Positions 10,379 through 25,300 of a stretch of 64,000 bases of DNA are shown here, piece by piece. The notes under the pieces were generated by a model, which saw only the letters and a program-made list of their open reading frames with translations, was not told the DNA's origin and did not search any database. The stretch is from Arenicola marina (Eukaryota > Annelida > Polychaeta > Arenicolidae). The translations under genes were made by a program, and so were the position numbers. The stretch is from NCBI GenBank assembly GCA_964019135.1, contig OZ025261.1, positions 27,388,029 to 27,452,028 of the forward strand, written 5' to 3'. Each line of letters begins with the position of its first letter. The stretch's first letter is position 1.

Positions 10379-13300
10379 GTAAGTATACTCCCTCGTTGGG
10401 CGCCCATGTTCTTTTCAGACGAATCTAACGCACTCATCCGTTGAAAAGAGGTCTCAGAGCCTGTAAATTCTAGCCCGAGTCTCAAATCTCTTGCCCCGGC
10501 GGGGGGGGGGGTAGCCTGTGTATCTTAATGTAGCATTATTGCTTGGACACTTACTGGTGATAACCTGGGCTTATGTATGTTTGGCATGCGTCTCATGGGA
10601 CAGAAGCTCTGAAAAGTGAATGCTGAGTGTTGTTCCGTACAAATATCTACAAGCAATAGACAAGTGCCAATTAAAATGGTTTGTATATCTTTAAGTTTTG
10701 GCTTCGATTCAAATGCCTGGGAGGATCTATCATCCCAAAACAGGGGATGGGCATGTCTAGTATAAGAGGGAATGGCCTACCATGGCAGCTTCTGGTTCCA
10801 GAAATTAGATTTGTAATGCTGATCTAAGCGTCAAAAGTAAGGAATATTAGGAAAGCCAAAAGGACATCGATGCTGCAATTGCAGTAAGCTCAACCATACA
10901 GATAGGCTTATACAGTGCAAATCTAAAAGCCAATCATATTACTTGAATGACAACAGGTCTGCAAATTCATCATTAACAAATGGATGCCAATCAACTATGT
11001 CAACTCAATTACCAAACGAGCTTGACCCTAACCAATTTAACATAAGCCCCTGTAATATGGACAACCACTCGCAGGATGGACCGGAGGGCCATAGAGTACC
11101 CAGCTCATGGTGCCGTCCGAGAGCAGGGTATGGTGACAACGATTTCTGGATTTCACAAAAATGTGATGAAGACTCCACATATATATCACATATTCATGTC
11201 CAGGATATATTTATGAAGAGTTAGGCGCAAAGATTGAAGGCTCCAAGTGCTACTCGTGAATTCATAAGCCCACAAGATATCTACCAAAACAAACCTTTTG
11301 CTGGTCAGCACCAATTCAAAAACATTGCAGAAGGTTTGACAGAAGGTTTATTTTGTTGGATGTTTTGTGGGCTGATGAATTTACGAGTAGCACTTGCATG
11401 GGGCCTTCAATCTTTGCACCTAACTCTTCATAAATCTATCCTGGACATGAATATGTGACATATATGTGGAGTCTTCGTCACATCTTTGTCACCATCCTCT
11501 GCTCTCGGACGGGGGCCATGTGACAGAGCTAGTCCTAGACTAGCCTTGACACATGGCTCTCTTGACCTCGCACCTAAAGAAGACGAGAGAGAGCCATGAA
11601 GCCAGTTTCGGTTGTGAGCGTTGATTTAAAAATCAGCACCCTTCAGGCATCGATTGCAGAAAGTACAGAAATAAACGGTCCTTATCAATTTGTCAAGTTG
11701 TTCTTCATACCTTCATAGTTCCAAGGGCAATGAGATTGAAAACAAACAAAATCCACCAATTTTTGTACTGGTGAAAGTTTTCAACAACAATTTTCAACAA
11801 CTCTCCCCGCCGCCATGTTGCAGTTATGTCACAGTTCTTGTTGATCTCCAGGCAGATGGAGCTCATTCCTCGCATCACAATTTTTCCTAGGACTATGGTG
11901 TAAGCGTAATGCCATCTGCCGGGAGATCGACGAGAACTGTGACGTAACAGCAACATAGCTACGAGGAGAAGTTGTAAAAAATTGTTGTTGGAAAGTTTTG
12001 CCAGTACGAAAGGTGATCACATTTGTGTGTATTCAATCACATTGCAGACGGAACTATAAAGGTATGAAGAACACCTTGACACATCGATAAGGACCGTTTA
12101 TGTGTGTACTTTTCTGTAATCGCCGCCCGAAGAGTGCACATTTTTTAATCAACGCTAAATTTGAATGTTTACTTCATGGCCCTCCGGCCCGCTCCCCAGA
12201 GCGGATAAGCCACGGAGGGGCATGCAACAGGGCTAGTCCTAGACTAACTTGAGGCCCCTACCCATTTTTGGCAATGATTGTGTATAGATCAGTGTATCAT
12301 ACAAAATGATGGGCAACTTAAGCACAATCAATATTATATGCTATTAAATATTTGAATAAATATATGGGAGGCTCTGTTGTCAGTGTCATGTTGACCTGTA
12401 ATTATTTACATGACATAGACAATGGCTCTGGGTTGGCAATGATATATATACTTAATACAATTGCCTGGTGGCTATTTAGGCTCATAAATTGTGATCGTCT
12501 GGGGTAAATTTCTTTGGACCATGAAGTTTAGCCCGGTTATATATATATGTACAAGTTTTTTCTCAATTGCAGTATCAACAAATAAAATCAACAATAAAAT
12601 TGATACTGGTCACCCAGCATAAAATATACCTGCTATAGATCTTTTGATAGTGGCTTTTTATAAGGCATAGAAGGGGTTACTGAGGTTAATTGCAGCTGCA
12701 TGCAGGCTTGAACTATCTCTGAAAGCCTGCATTATTTGTCGCACATAAATTTCAAATGCATTTCATTGAGCTGTGAGGGGACATAGTGACTCATTGTAAA
12801 TATATAGTGTGCAGACTACACTGTACACAATATTCCATTTAAATTAATGTCCCATTATATTTCGGATGTCTCATAATTGTAAGAAGCTCTGGGACACTGG
12901 GTCATACCAACTGGTCTAAAATCACTGCTTATTGGCCCTTAGGCTTTTTCAATCTCTGCTTTTCACCCTCACTAAAGAGTGATAATAACCAAGTTGTACC
13001 TACTGCTAAAGTGGGCTTGAGGGTGGTGATGGGTAGGACTTAGTTGTTATCACTTTCCAGTGATTACGAAAAAAGCTGACAACCTAAAAGCTACTTCCGG
13101 TTTCTTAAAGTCTAATAAAAGCTGTTAAGCATTTCTAAATAATTTGATTGATAGTAGTCAATACATTGTATGTTCCATCAACTGCTGACTTAGATCATGT
13201 CTAAGTTTCCTCATTGTATAAGTTATACATAGACCCTACAGTGGAAGTCTTTTATATAATTTAAGGTTAAGTTGTGCCGAAAAAACTCGTTTGAAATGGC

Positions 13301-16300
13301 TTTACTGTTTTAACTCCTGAACTGTTAGTCTGCTGCCCAATCATCTTACCACCTAGAAAAGAAAGTAAACTATTTCAATTATTGTCTGTAATGGACACCA
13401 TGGACTATTAGGTTCAAGTGCCTGGTATACAGCAAAATCCACCCTTCATTATAAATCAATTACAGTATTAAGATCATATAGTTGTATGAAAACATGCATA
13501 GGTATTTATGAATATAACTCTTACAGTTCTCTTAAGTCTCTTACTTTACATTTGTTCCTTTCATAATCATGGAGGCAATTTGTCAGCAACATGATAACAG
13601 ACTGATATAGTAACAGAAACCTGAGAGGACTGCACTCAAGATAATTGGCTGGCTCAAACATGCTACATCAGCAAATACATTTATACTAAGTCTCTGTTAT
13701 CAGCACCTCCATCTGACCTGGTATCCTTGGTTTTTGTATACTGTCTGTCTGACACCTAATAATAAGGCCTTATAAGTACCCCCTTGGGTTTATCTATAGA
13801 TGGGGTCTGCACCTCTTGCCTCTTGATGAAAGACATACCGCATGTTATATAGACCACTGCCCTCAGTTGTGATTGCCTTAGTAACTGATTGCTCTTGACC
13901 TTTGACAATATTGTTATCAGTTAGATCAATATGGCTTCAATAACCTTTCCTGAATCCTACCTTGTGAGGATATGCAGCAAGAAATTGCATAGCACTAATA
14001 TCTTCTGATTAAACCATAATAGAAATTTTCACACTGATTTACGATCATTAGTGTAGTAGACTAATAAACGATAATACTATGTGTTGCTGGCCTCTTACAT
14101 GTCAAAATTATTAACTTTTGTGTATACTGCATACAGATAATTATTATTTCTTGCCCCCAGTTAAGTACATGGGTTGCTAAATGTGACATTAGGTTCTTTT
14201 TAAATTGAGTTATTTGAGAGGGTTGTTATTCAAGTACATGGACTTGTTTTTGATGGATTCTGTTTTTTGTTCCAGGCACTGGTCAGCAATGTGGGCGCAT
14301 TATTCAGCGCTTCCCAGAGCGGGACTGGGATAAATGTCCCTTCACACCGGGCCTGGAAATGGTGAGTAGTGAAGCATTGGATCATTATATCAATACATGA
14401 ATACAAGGCCGCACTTTCCTTCATCAGTGAGGTCATCATCCCTTCCTGAATGCATACTACTTTGCCTTTCTCCTTGCTAATTTTCTCTTTGCTTTTTTGC
14501 TTTCCCCTTCTCTGTTTTGCCTTTTCTGCCCTCTTCCTTAACCATTTGCCCTTTTCCTCAGCTCTTCACCAGTACTGTACCTCTGTTTCTTACCACCTTG
14601 TTTACTTTTTCTTTACCATTTTCTTCACCTTATTGCCTCTACATCTTATTTTACCCTACTTTTTTGCCCATCTTATCTAACTTTTTCTTCATCTTTCTTT
14701 GACAGATATGTACAATATGATCATTGACATCAGATATGTCATTATAGGAAGATAATTTACCATGATCCACAAGCAAGGACTTGATATAAATTATAGTTTC
14801 AATCCACGTTATTACAGATATACCAACAAATACTGGCCGGTTTGCATAAGTGTTGGGAGGAACTCAACAAAATTAAGCTTTTTACTTTGCCCTTCTCTGC
14901 CCTTGTCTTCTACCATTTGCTTTACCTCTGTTTCTGACCACCTTGTTTTGTTTTCTTTAACAGTTTGTCATCTTAACAAAATTAAGCTTTTTACTTTGCC
15001 CTTCTCTACCCTTGGCTTCTACCATTTGCTTTACCTCTGTTTCTGACCACCTTGTTTTGTTTTCTTTACCAGTTTGTCATCTTATTTCTACATTTTATTT
15101 GACCCTACTATTTTGCCCACTTCATCTACCTAACAAAATTAAGCACCAGGGCGGATCATCGAGCAACTATATAGCACTTAATAATATATATAGATATATA
15201 TATGACCCAACGTTTGATGCGTGACATATACCGACCTGCTTTAGTACTTGCCCCACCGACCTTGACCTTGCAGTTCGGCCAGCCCTCGGGGTGGCAGCTG
15301 GCCTCCCAGCGCCAGCAGCCCACCTTCTTCGTCTCGGTCCTGACGGACACGGACGGGGACCGCCACTACTGCGCATGCCTCACCTTCTACGAGGACTTCG
15401 AGATGCCCACAAGCGGCGATGACCTCGACGACATCGAGGACTCCTTGCCGTCGCAAATCAAAACAACGAAGATGTACGCCCCGAAGAGCCTGATTCTCGT
15501 GTCGAGACTGGACTACTTCGATGTGTTCAGAGTAAGTGATTGATCAGGCTGGGTACTCGCTAGCCGTTCGCCACATCGCCAATGGCGAAAGCCAAGTGTA
15601 TGTGGCCGCCAGATTGGCCCATACATGTCGCCACAGTGGCGATTTACAAAATGGCCTGGTTTTTTATCATCGTCAAAATGCGATTTCGCGAAACTGATGG
15701 CCCGAAGTGATGCGTAGGGGAAAAAAACGACATATATGTTGCTAATGGGATCTGTATGTGTCTAAAGAAAATTGAAGGTGTTTGGCCACAGTGGCTAATT
15801 GAAATGATTTGCTAGTGCACACCCAGGTCAGGGATTATATGCAAACTGCGCTTGACCTACCTAAGGAAACTAACACTCAACCTATGTTGTTTGACCTTGG
15901 AGGAGGGTGGGGGGTGCTGTCTAATGCTAATAGTGGAGTTAGAGCTAGTTTAATATCTGAACATTGGCATAGTTCACATATTATTCCATCCAGGTATTAC
16001 AATTATTACAACCCATAACGTGTGCTTGTATGTGTCCGTGTTAGATTAGTCCTTTACACGTAAATCAATGATGAGTGTAATATTTGTCTTATTCAGTTAA
16101 TATTTAACTTGTTTAGACCACGTGGAAATAAGTTATCAGCAGGAATCCTTTTAGCTATCTGTGATGCAGGATTTATGGTTGGGGATTTCATGCTAATTTT
16201 GGGTCAATTATGGCAGAAATGGGGGAAAAATTAGCAATGAAGAGGTGGGGATAGCTGAGAGGTTTGGATGTAGAACCTAACGGCTGGTATTTATATTCAT

Positions 16301-19300
16301 ACACGTTTATGTTATTTACCGACAGAATTGCTTGGGGCTGATTTACACAGTCAACATTGAGAACTCTAATGCCGAGATGGAGACATTGATAGGCAACATC
16401 CTGGGCTGTATACAGGTGCCTCCGCCTGGTGAGTAAACTCAATGGCTTTCTGCATGATGCTCATGTCTTGCCTTGCCACAGTCGCTGACTGGATATATAT
16501 ATATTATAAGTATATGACATCGCCTGCTATTGCTCATGCTTCATTGTACTTGCAACGTTAGTAGCCATGTCATTTATATCATTGGATTGCATTGCACATA
16601 TATTCTTATCTTTGGGTAAGGCTAAGCGAATAAGCGTGCAAGATCATTCTAACTAATAGTTCTCTTTAGTTGTATGTTCAGAAGTCTTTCTTACTTGCAC
16701 CCGTTCACGCGAAAAAAAAGCTCATTTGCCGGAAAATACATGACAATATCTATATTATATAGCATGTATTCCAATAAGGTAACATCTATAGCTGTGTCGA
16801 TATATCTTATAACTGTTGCATCAATCTATGTGCACATTATACGGTATTATTATGATGTGTGTGATAAGTATGGAGTAGCCCTCGCGATACTCTGCCCTCG
16901 TCAAGCCTATTTTGTAATGCCTGGAGCAGGTTGAAAGATCTTACCGTATGTTACTGTGTGAAAGTTGCGTCTTTTTCTTCCGAGAAAATTGCTAGTAGTC
17001 ATTTTTGTCTGCGGTGCGACTTATATAGCGGAGTTTACGGTACTAGTCTGACGCCTATGGGCAGGCAAGGACCACGATAATGGGCCGAAGTACACCGGCA
17101 ATACTGTACCGCGACCTCGTATTATTTACGTGCTATGGCTGACGAATATAGTGCTGAGGATTAACTCTTTTGTGTCTGGTGCAGGCGGCCCACAGGTGCG
17201 GTTCTCTATAGGCGCTGGAGACAGACAGGCGCTGCAGCCCCCTCTCTGTAGCTCGCTCCCAATCACCACCACAGCTGTCGCCATGCTCTTCAAACATCTA
17301 GGTTAGAATCGCTCCTCCGCCATTGAAACCACGCCCCGTTTTGTAACTCATCGGTGCACATACCGGGCTCCAAAGGTCCCAATGTACACTGAGAGTATAA
17401 GTTGATCGGATTTTATTTTAGTTTAGATTGGTAAATTAGTATCAGATTAAAAATCGCGGTATCGTTATCAGTATTGTATTGTATGATAATAGACGTCAGG
17501 GGACGCATTTTGGTCTTATGGCTAATCCCCGTGCTCCTGGTTTGTTAAAATAAAATAAAAAGTAGCGTAAACATGACACCCTTTTATTTTTGTTATAGTT
17601 AATGAATGTGGATGATATTAAACCAATGTATTTTATATGGTATACATTGTATTTACCAAGAATTATCGGCATAGTGGATATGTATATACGTATAGGTCAC
17701 AGATATCGTGTACCAGTAATGAAATAATTATAAAATTGGAAATAATGTTACATTATATGATGCTAAAGTCGTATTTTGTACTGAACCATGACCAATTGTT
17801 TCATTGAAGTCATTTGTCACCCAATATGTGATACAACATGGATTCCTCGAGCGTAGCATGATATTACGACTTTTATCATATTTGTTGCAGGTATATCAAA
17901 CTCTATCAGCGTATTCTGTGCGGCCCTGACCGACCACAAGGTGTTGTTCATATCTCAGAGCTTCACTCGCCTGACGGAGGCCAGCCACGCCCTCACCGCC
18001 CTCATGTACCCTCTCAAATACAGGTAAACAGCCAGCGACGCCCTCACCGCCCTCGTATACCCTCTCAATACTGGTAAACAGCCAGCCACGCCCTCACCGC
18101 CCTCATGTACCCTCTCAAATACAGGTAAACAGCCAGCCACGCCCTCACCGCCCTCATGTACCCTCTCAAATACAGGTAAACAGCCAGCCACGCCCTCACC
18201 GCCCTCATGTACCCTCTCAAATACAGGTAAACAGCCAGCCACGCTCTCACCGCCCTCATGTACCCTCTCAAATACAGGTAAACGGCCAGCCACGCCCTCA
18301 CCGCCCTCATGTACCCTCTCAAATACAGGTAAACAGCCAGCCACGCCCTCACCGCCCTCGTATACCCTCTCAATATTGGTAAACAGCCAGCCACGCCCTC
18401 ACCGCCCTCATGTACCCTCTCAATACTGGTAAACAGCCAGCCACGCCCTCACCGCCCTCATGTACCCTCTCAAATACTGGTAAACAGCCCGCCACGCCCT
18501 CACCGCCCTCATGTACCCTCTCAAATACTGGTAAACAGCCCCCCACGCCCTCACCGCCCTCATGTACCCTCTCAAATACAGGTAAACGACCAGCCACGCC
18601 CTCACCGCTCTCATGTACCCAGTCAAATACAGGTAAACGGCCAGCCACGCCCTCACCGCCCTCAGGTACCCTCTCAAATACAGGTAAACGGCCAGCCACG
18701 CCCTCACCGCCCTCATGTGCCCTCCATATACTGGTAACCCCCTGTAAATTTCTGTATATACGTCTGATGATAAATACGATACTTCAATGTCAACCGGCTT
18801 TCAAGTTGGGTTCCTTCGACAGTGATTCCTGAAATGCAACATATTTGTATGGTTGCGTATTGCAGTTGTTTAAGGTATTGAATCCCCACTCGTCGCTTGA
18901 CATGTTCGTGCTGTGCCATTGACTTGCACGTTGTTTACTTGCAGTTACGTCTATGTGCCAATCCTGCCTTCTCGACTGATAGAAGTACTGTGTACGCCGA
19001 CCCCATTCATAGCCGGGGTGCACTCCTCCCTGCGATACGACGTCACGGATCTGGTACGAGCACCTCTATATACCACTCTCCTTATCACCGGGGCGTCACA
19101 CCCGTGGCCCAGTGGGTAGTGCGTCCGGCGGTTGTCGAGTGTGCTTTGCTGGGCCAGCCGAAGCGGCCGGTGCAGTTTAAGTCCCAGTGGCTGTATCTGT
19201 GCAGATACAGATACCATGTCTTTCTTACCTAACTGTAGGGGGCTTACTCCCGGAGACATGCCTGACAGATTATCTTAATGATAACTTTGAAATACGTTAA

Positions 19301-22300
19301 CGTGGTAGAAGAAGGTAGAATATATGAGCAGTTTTAAGAGCAATTGCCGTGTACACACAGTAGGTGAATATTTGTGTTTGAGCAGCTTTAAGAGGTGTAA
19401 AAACAATAGGTGAATATTGCCGTTTGAGCAGCTTTAAGAGCTGTTGACGTGTACCAGCTATTTGGTTGTTGCTGTGTGAGCAGCTTTAAGAGCCGTTGCC
19501 GTATCTCCCTCGGCAGCTGGATGTAATCGTGGCGGACTTGGACGGAGGCAGCATCAAGATTCCCGAGAACGTCCACCTATCCTACATGCCGTCATTGCTA
19601 CATAACCGGATGCAGGATTCACTCAACCTGGTCAGTGAAACCGCCGCCATGACAGTATTAACCCTTCCATTGCTAGTAAGCCACCGTGGTCGCCTAGAGG
19701 TGCGCTCGCCTACATGCAGACCGACTGGTCGCGGGTTCCAACCCCACCCGTCCGGCGCGATAGCTCAGTGGGCTAGAGCGCTCGCATTGAATACTCTGGT
19801 CACGTGAGAGCCTAACGGCACGTGGATCGGTGGGTCGCGCCCCGCCGATATTCCTCGGTCCGGTTTTACCAATGCGTGCACAAAGTTGGACTTAAACGCC
19901 ATTTTTGGTAATCCCTGCAACGTATTATAATGTAATAGGGTGTAAGCATCTACCGTGACTACTGCAATATCTTACATCACGGTAACTTTGAAGTATAGTT
20001 CAAAGCATATTATGCAGCAGTTTAATAATTGTTACATATTTTTCACTACATTATTAATAATACGGTTTTTATCTTCAGATCCTTCACCCCGAGTTGTGTT
20101 CTGCGGATTTCGCTTTCCCGCCGCAGTCAGCGAGGTCGTCACATTTAGAAAATGTGGTAAGTGGCCAGGGGTGACCATTCATAGAGCCTATTTAAAATCT
20201 TATAGTGACCAGGGGCCGTATTCATAAGCCCTATTTAAAACCTTACAGTTAACAGTGGCCGTATTCATAAGCCCTACTTAAACCCTTATAGTGACCAGGG
20301 ACCGTATTCATAAGCCCTATTTAAAACCTTACAGTTAACAGAGGCCGTATTCATAAGCCCTACTTAAACCATTATAGTGACCAGGGGCCGTATTCATAAA
20401 CCCTACTTAAACCATTATAGTGACCAGGTGCCGTATTCATAAACCCTACTTAAACCATTATAGTGACCAGGTGCCGTATTTATAAACCCTACTTAAACCC
20501 TTATTGTAACCAGGGGTGACCATTCATCAACCCTATTTAATACCTTATTAACGCTATTTAGAAAATTAAAAAAACGGCTCGCCATGCTGCTTGACTGTAC
20601 CTGACCCAATGGAGACCAGTTACTTGCCGTTAACGTGCAATACTTTTGTACTTTATACTTAAGACTTTTCTTATGTTGTTTTCTTCTCCTTGTTGCAGGA
20701 CAAAGAGATTCGAGCAGTCTTTCTACGTTTTTTTGCTGAGTTATTTTTCGGGTACAGATCTTGTCTCACCATCGTACGAATACATCCAGAACCTGTCATT
20801 CGCTTCCACAAGGTAAGTGAACAGTCGCGCCAGATTGTCTCAATGATATGGAAGTAAACGTTATCTCGTGGAGTTTCTGTCTAGGAGAACCTAATTTCAA
20901 CCCTGTACCCCCACCCCTTGACAGGTGTTTACATACTGTATATAGGTCAATATTTGTTATTGCTAGTTAGATTCGTACGTAAGAGCACGTGGATCGGCGG
21001 TTCGAGCCCCGCTGTGGCCATGTCTGTGTGATCGCAGAATAAAGAGCCCATGTCTTTCGCAAAGAGTAGGGGGTTACCACCGGGGACATGGCTCCACTCT
21101 CCCTTCCTTCTGCCATTGACGCGATATGACTAAAAGCGGTTAAAGCGTCCTGAATATACAACCAGCCAAGCCTATGGTACATTACATAATACAGTGATGT
21201 TATTCAACATTATAACCCTCGCCCCTTGACTATCACAAGCTTCAATGTTCGCTTCTCTTCATTTCGTTACGGCATACTATATACCGGTCAGTACAGTGCT
21301 GCCCTCTACTGGCCGAACCATTGAAAGTCCACTCTGTCAAGAATGAAGACTTTTGTTCTTGTCATGCATGGGTGATTCCGTCACCGGAGTGTACCACTGT
21401 TCCACGTGGTGTCTGTAGCTTTGTACAATGGAGTGAGCGTTGCGACCACTCCGCAGTGCCTTCAGGAGTGTCGCGTCGGCGACGCATTCACAAGACCTCG
21501 AATATTTAGAAAACATTGGCTGAAAATCTGTCCATTAACAGGCCCGTATCGATGGTTTTTACCATTTATATACCGTGATTTTCGGTGTATAAGTCGCACC
21601 TTTTTTCCTGGCGTCCGCGGGGTGCGACTTATATACGTGTACTTATGTACACCAATGTCAGGTTTTGACATGATATTTATAAGTATAAATATTTGATATT
21701 GACAAGCCAGTAAGATACTTACATACGCGGCCTATGTGATACTTGCAGGCTAACTTCCTGGGCCAGAGGGGGTTGGTCGATGACGACTTCACCAAGCGCA
21801 TGCTGGACTCCATGTCCTTCAACACGTTTGTGGCGGAGAGGGGGCCCCCCTACAGGGTCTGCGACATCTTCGACGAGGTAGGAATGGCAGGCTGTCCAGT
21901 GATCCTACTTTTCCTACTTTTTCCTACTTTTTTTGTCTCCATCCTATTTTTCCTACTTTTTCTTCAAAATACCTACATTTTCCTACTTTTTGGTATTTGC
22001 TTCACCAGGCGCAATTTCAAAATGTCGTGAATTGCTGTAAAAGTGTGCATATCGCTTCTATTATTGCAAAAGTCAGAGGTATTTTGTTTTTGCGTCCTGA
22101 TATATCTTTAAATCAACACTAGTGTCTGTCAAGTTCTAATAATGAAAATACAGGTACAGCTGAGCAGCGTATAAGAAATGTTCTAAAAAAGCAGTTTCTC
22201 ATAAAATGACTTTTTGTCATTTGTTTATCCGGAATAATGTTGCTACATATGCTATTTAAGTCATACTTTTTGCTTCTATTTTCCTACTTTTGTCCTACTT

Positions 22301-25300
22301 TTTCTGTATTTCCATTCCTACTTTTGTCCTACTTTTTCATGAGGGTGTGCTGGACAGCCTGGAATGGCTGCAATCCCTCTGGCGATGAGCTGGTGTCTAA
22401 CCAGAGAGCCTCCCTATCTCAATTACCGGTAGTTAGCTAACTGCACGTGGATCGGTGGTTCGCGCTCCGCTGTGGCCATGTCTGTGTGATCGCAGAATAA
22501 AGATCCCATGTCCTTCCTCGCAAAGAGTAGGGGGTTACCCCCGTGTGACATGGCTCCACTCTCCCTCCCTTCTCCCATTTACGCGATATGACCAAACGTG
22601 GTTAAAACGTCCTGAATATGCAACCAACCAATCTATGAGTCAGCGACCCAAGCTGCTTGCATCAGGGACCTGTTTCTTCAGGGAGATTCTCTGACCTAGT
22701 TTAGCCTTTATGTGCACAAGCCTGGCTTCAAATTCCCAGTAGTTCATGTAGTTTCTTAGCGGACCAGAAATATTCGGACAGCGATGAATAATATGAGGAT
22801 ATGACATCATCAGTGTCAAAGGTGGCGTGATGCAGTCTTACAGGCTCAACGTTTCGGTAACCCCAGTCAAATCAGTGAGACCTGGAAGCCAGTAGTGTAC
22901 CTAACCTAGGTCCAGATACAGTAAAACTGATCGCAATAGTGCATGTAGGTTCTTTGTGCATAGATAAAGCAATATATGTATATATGACGTCCATAATGCA
23001 TTGACATCATTATCTTTCTGTTGTGGTGAGCTACATGCCTTGATACACGTGACTTGATACACGTGACTTGATTCGTCATGATGACGTGTTGCAGGTGTTC
23101 GCCAGTATGCAGGAGACGCTGAAGACTGAAGAATCGAACCCCTCACGGTTGATACACAACATGAAGGACTTGGCTCACCAGCTGTACACCAACGTGCGTA
23201 CCACGTGGACCACTCCTAATGCCATGCCTTGTTGTTTGCGCATTTCATCAGTACATCAACAGCTTGTTTGTACATAATACATCAATTGCAGGTTGACACT
23301 TGAAGTTGACTCGAGTTAACACTTAAAGTTGACTCGAGTTAACACTTGGAAGTTGACTCGAGTTAACACTTGGAAGTTGACTCGAGTTAACACTTGGAAG
23401 TTGACTCGAGTTAATCCTTGAAGTTGACTCGAGTTAACACTTGGAAGTTGACTCGAGTTAACACTTGGAAGTTGACTCGAGTTAACACTTGGAAGTTGAC
23501 TCGAGTTAATCCTTGAAGTTGACTCGAGTTAACACTTGGAAGTTGACTCGAGTTAACACTTGGAAGTTGACTCGAGTTAACACTTGGAAGTTGACTCGAG
23601 TGAACACTTGGAAGTTGACTCGAGTTAACACTTGAAGTTGACTCGAGTTAACACTTGAAGTTGACTCGAGTTAACACCTGGAAGTTGACTCGAGTTAACA
23701 CCTGGAAGTTGACTCGAGTTAACACCTGGAAGTTGACTCGAGTTAACACCTGGAAGTTGACTCGAGTTAACACTTGGAAGTTGACTCGAGTTAACACTTG
23801 AAAGTTGACTCGAGTTAACACTTGAAAGTTGACTCGAGTTAACACTTGGAAGTTGACTCGAGTTAACACTTGGAAGTTGACTCGAATTAACACTTGGAAG
23901 TTGACTCGAGTTAACACTTGGAAGTTGACTCGAGTTAACACTTGGAAGTTGACTCGAGTTAACACTTGGAAGTTGACTCGAGTTAACACTTGGAAGTTGA
24001 CTCGAGTTAACACTTGGAAGTTGACTCGAGTTAACACTTGGAATTTGCTTCGAGTTAACACTTGGAAGTTGACTCGATTTAACCCTTGAAGTTGACTTGA
24101 GTCGATACAGATGTAGAAGCATGGGGAGTCTTTGTTGTTGGGCATGTGGTCTAACATCTTGTTAACCCGCTCCCCCAACCCACACCGACTGAGTTTGCTC
24201 AGTTGATAAGCAGGCTGAATCTATTACCAAATTTGGCAACATTTAAAATTGTAATTTGATAACAGTTTAAATTTTAAGTTGGACAACATTTACAATTTTA
24301 ATTGGACAACATTTAAAATTGTATATTTGAAACCATTTTAAAGTGAACCCTCTTTTGTTGACATGGTTTGTTCCCCCGCCTCTGAATGTGTATTACTCTT
24401 TCTGCAGGAGAACCCCAACCCACAACCGTACGTGCAGAAGATCCCCCGGCCGACAGAGGGCGCCTACACGCGCGTCCACCAGCCCGTCTTTCCCATCCTG
24501 GACGAGAAGAAGGTCCAGGACATCATCGAGGAGGGCATCGCCAAGCACAACAGCGCCGCCAAGTGAGCAAGAGTGGCGTCCACGTGTCTCTATGTTCAAT
24601 ATCTATAGATGTACCCGTCGTTCTCGATATGTTCATAATAACATGTAAGCCCAAGTTAAGAGGAACTACACGTGCAAAACGTCCATTCCCGAGAGGTTCC
24701 TTAGTCCAGTTTATTTCTCATGTGCAGAAAGGCGCCCTAAACCAGCCTCCGTGTATTTACCCTGTCGTTTGTGTCTCCTGGTCCCCCAGACTGGGCTACG
24801 TGCGGCCCCAGCAGCCGCGTATCGTGCCTAACGGCCCCCACGTCGTCTCCAACCATGACCGCTGCTCGCTCATCTCCACCAACGCCCGCCGCCTCGAGGT
24901 GCTTCGCTCCTGCATCACATACATCTTCGAGAACAAGATCTCAGACGCCCGCAAGGTCTGTATTCTACGGCTGCAATGTCACCATTGAGTGAGGTCATGA
25001 CGCCCTCAAGGTCATGTTTTACATTATTGAGACGATGAAGGTCATGTTTTACATTGTTGACGCCATTCAAGGTCATGGTTTACATTGATGACACCATCAA
25101 GGTCGTGTTTTACATTATTGACGCCGTCAAGGTCGCGTGATACATTATTGACGCCATCAGGGTCATGTTTTACTTTATTGACACGAGCAAGGTCATGTTT
25201 TACTTTATTGACACGAGCAAGGTCATGTGTTATATTATTGACAGCGTGATTCCTTACCATCTGTCAGCTTTGTTCAGTGCTAAAGAACTCTCGGGGTTTA

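Larger units (their letters stand above)
10379..14275 (+). other. SBF intron 1 (3.9 kb)
   Basis: Contains two foldback structures (11111-11510 and about 11585-12185, listed separately). The remainder, 12250-14275, is AT-rich with no exon or repeat I can support. Short open frames at 10943-11224 and 11234-11458 lie in the foldback arms and are not genes. Confidence 0.7.

Noticed and set aside
23625-24178. Long open frames (165 and 176 codons) in intron 12
   Set aside because: Translation of a 24-bp repeat, which stays open because its length is a multiple of three.
24386-24988. 200-codon plus-strand frame over exons 13 and 14
   Set aside because: Out of frame with the conserved SBF reading and reads through the intron.
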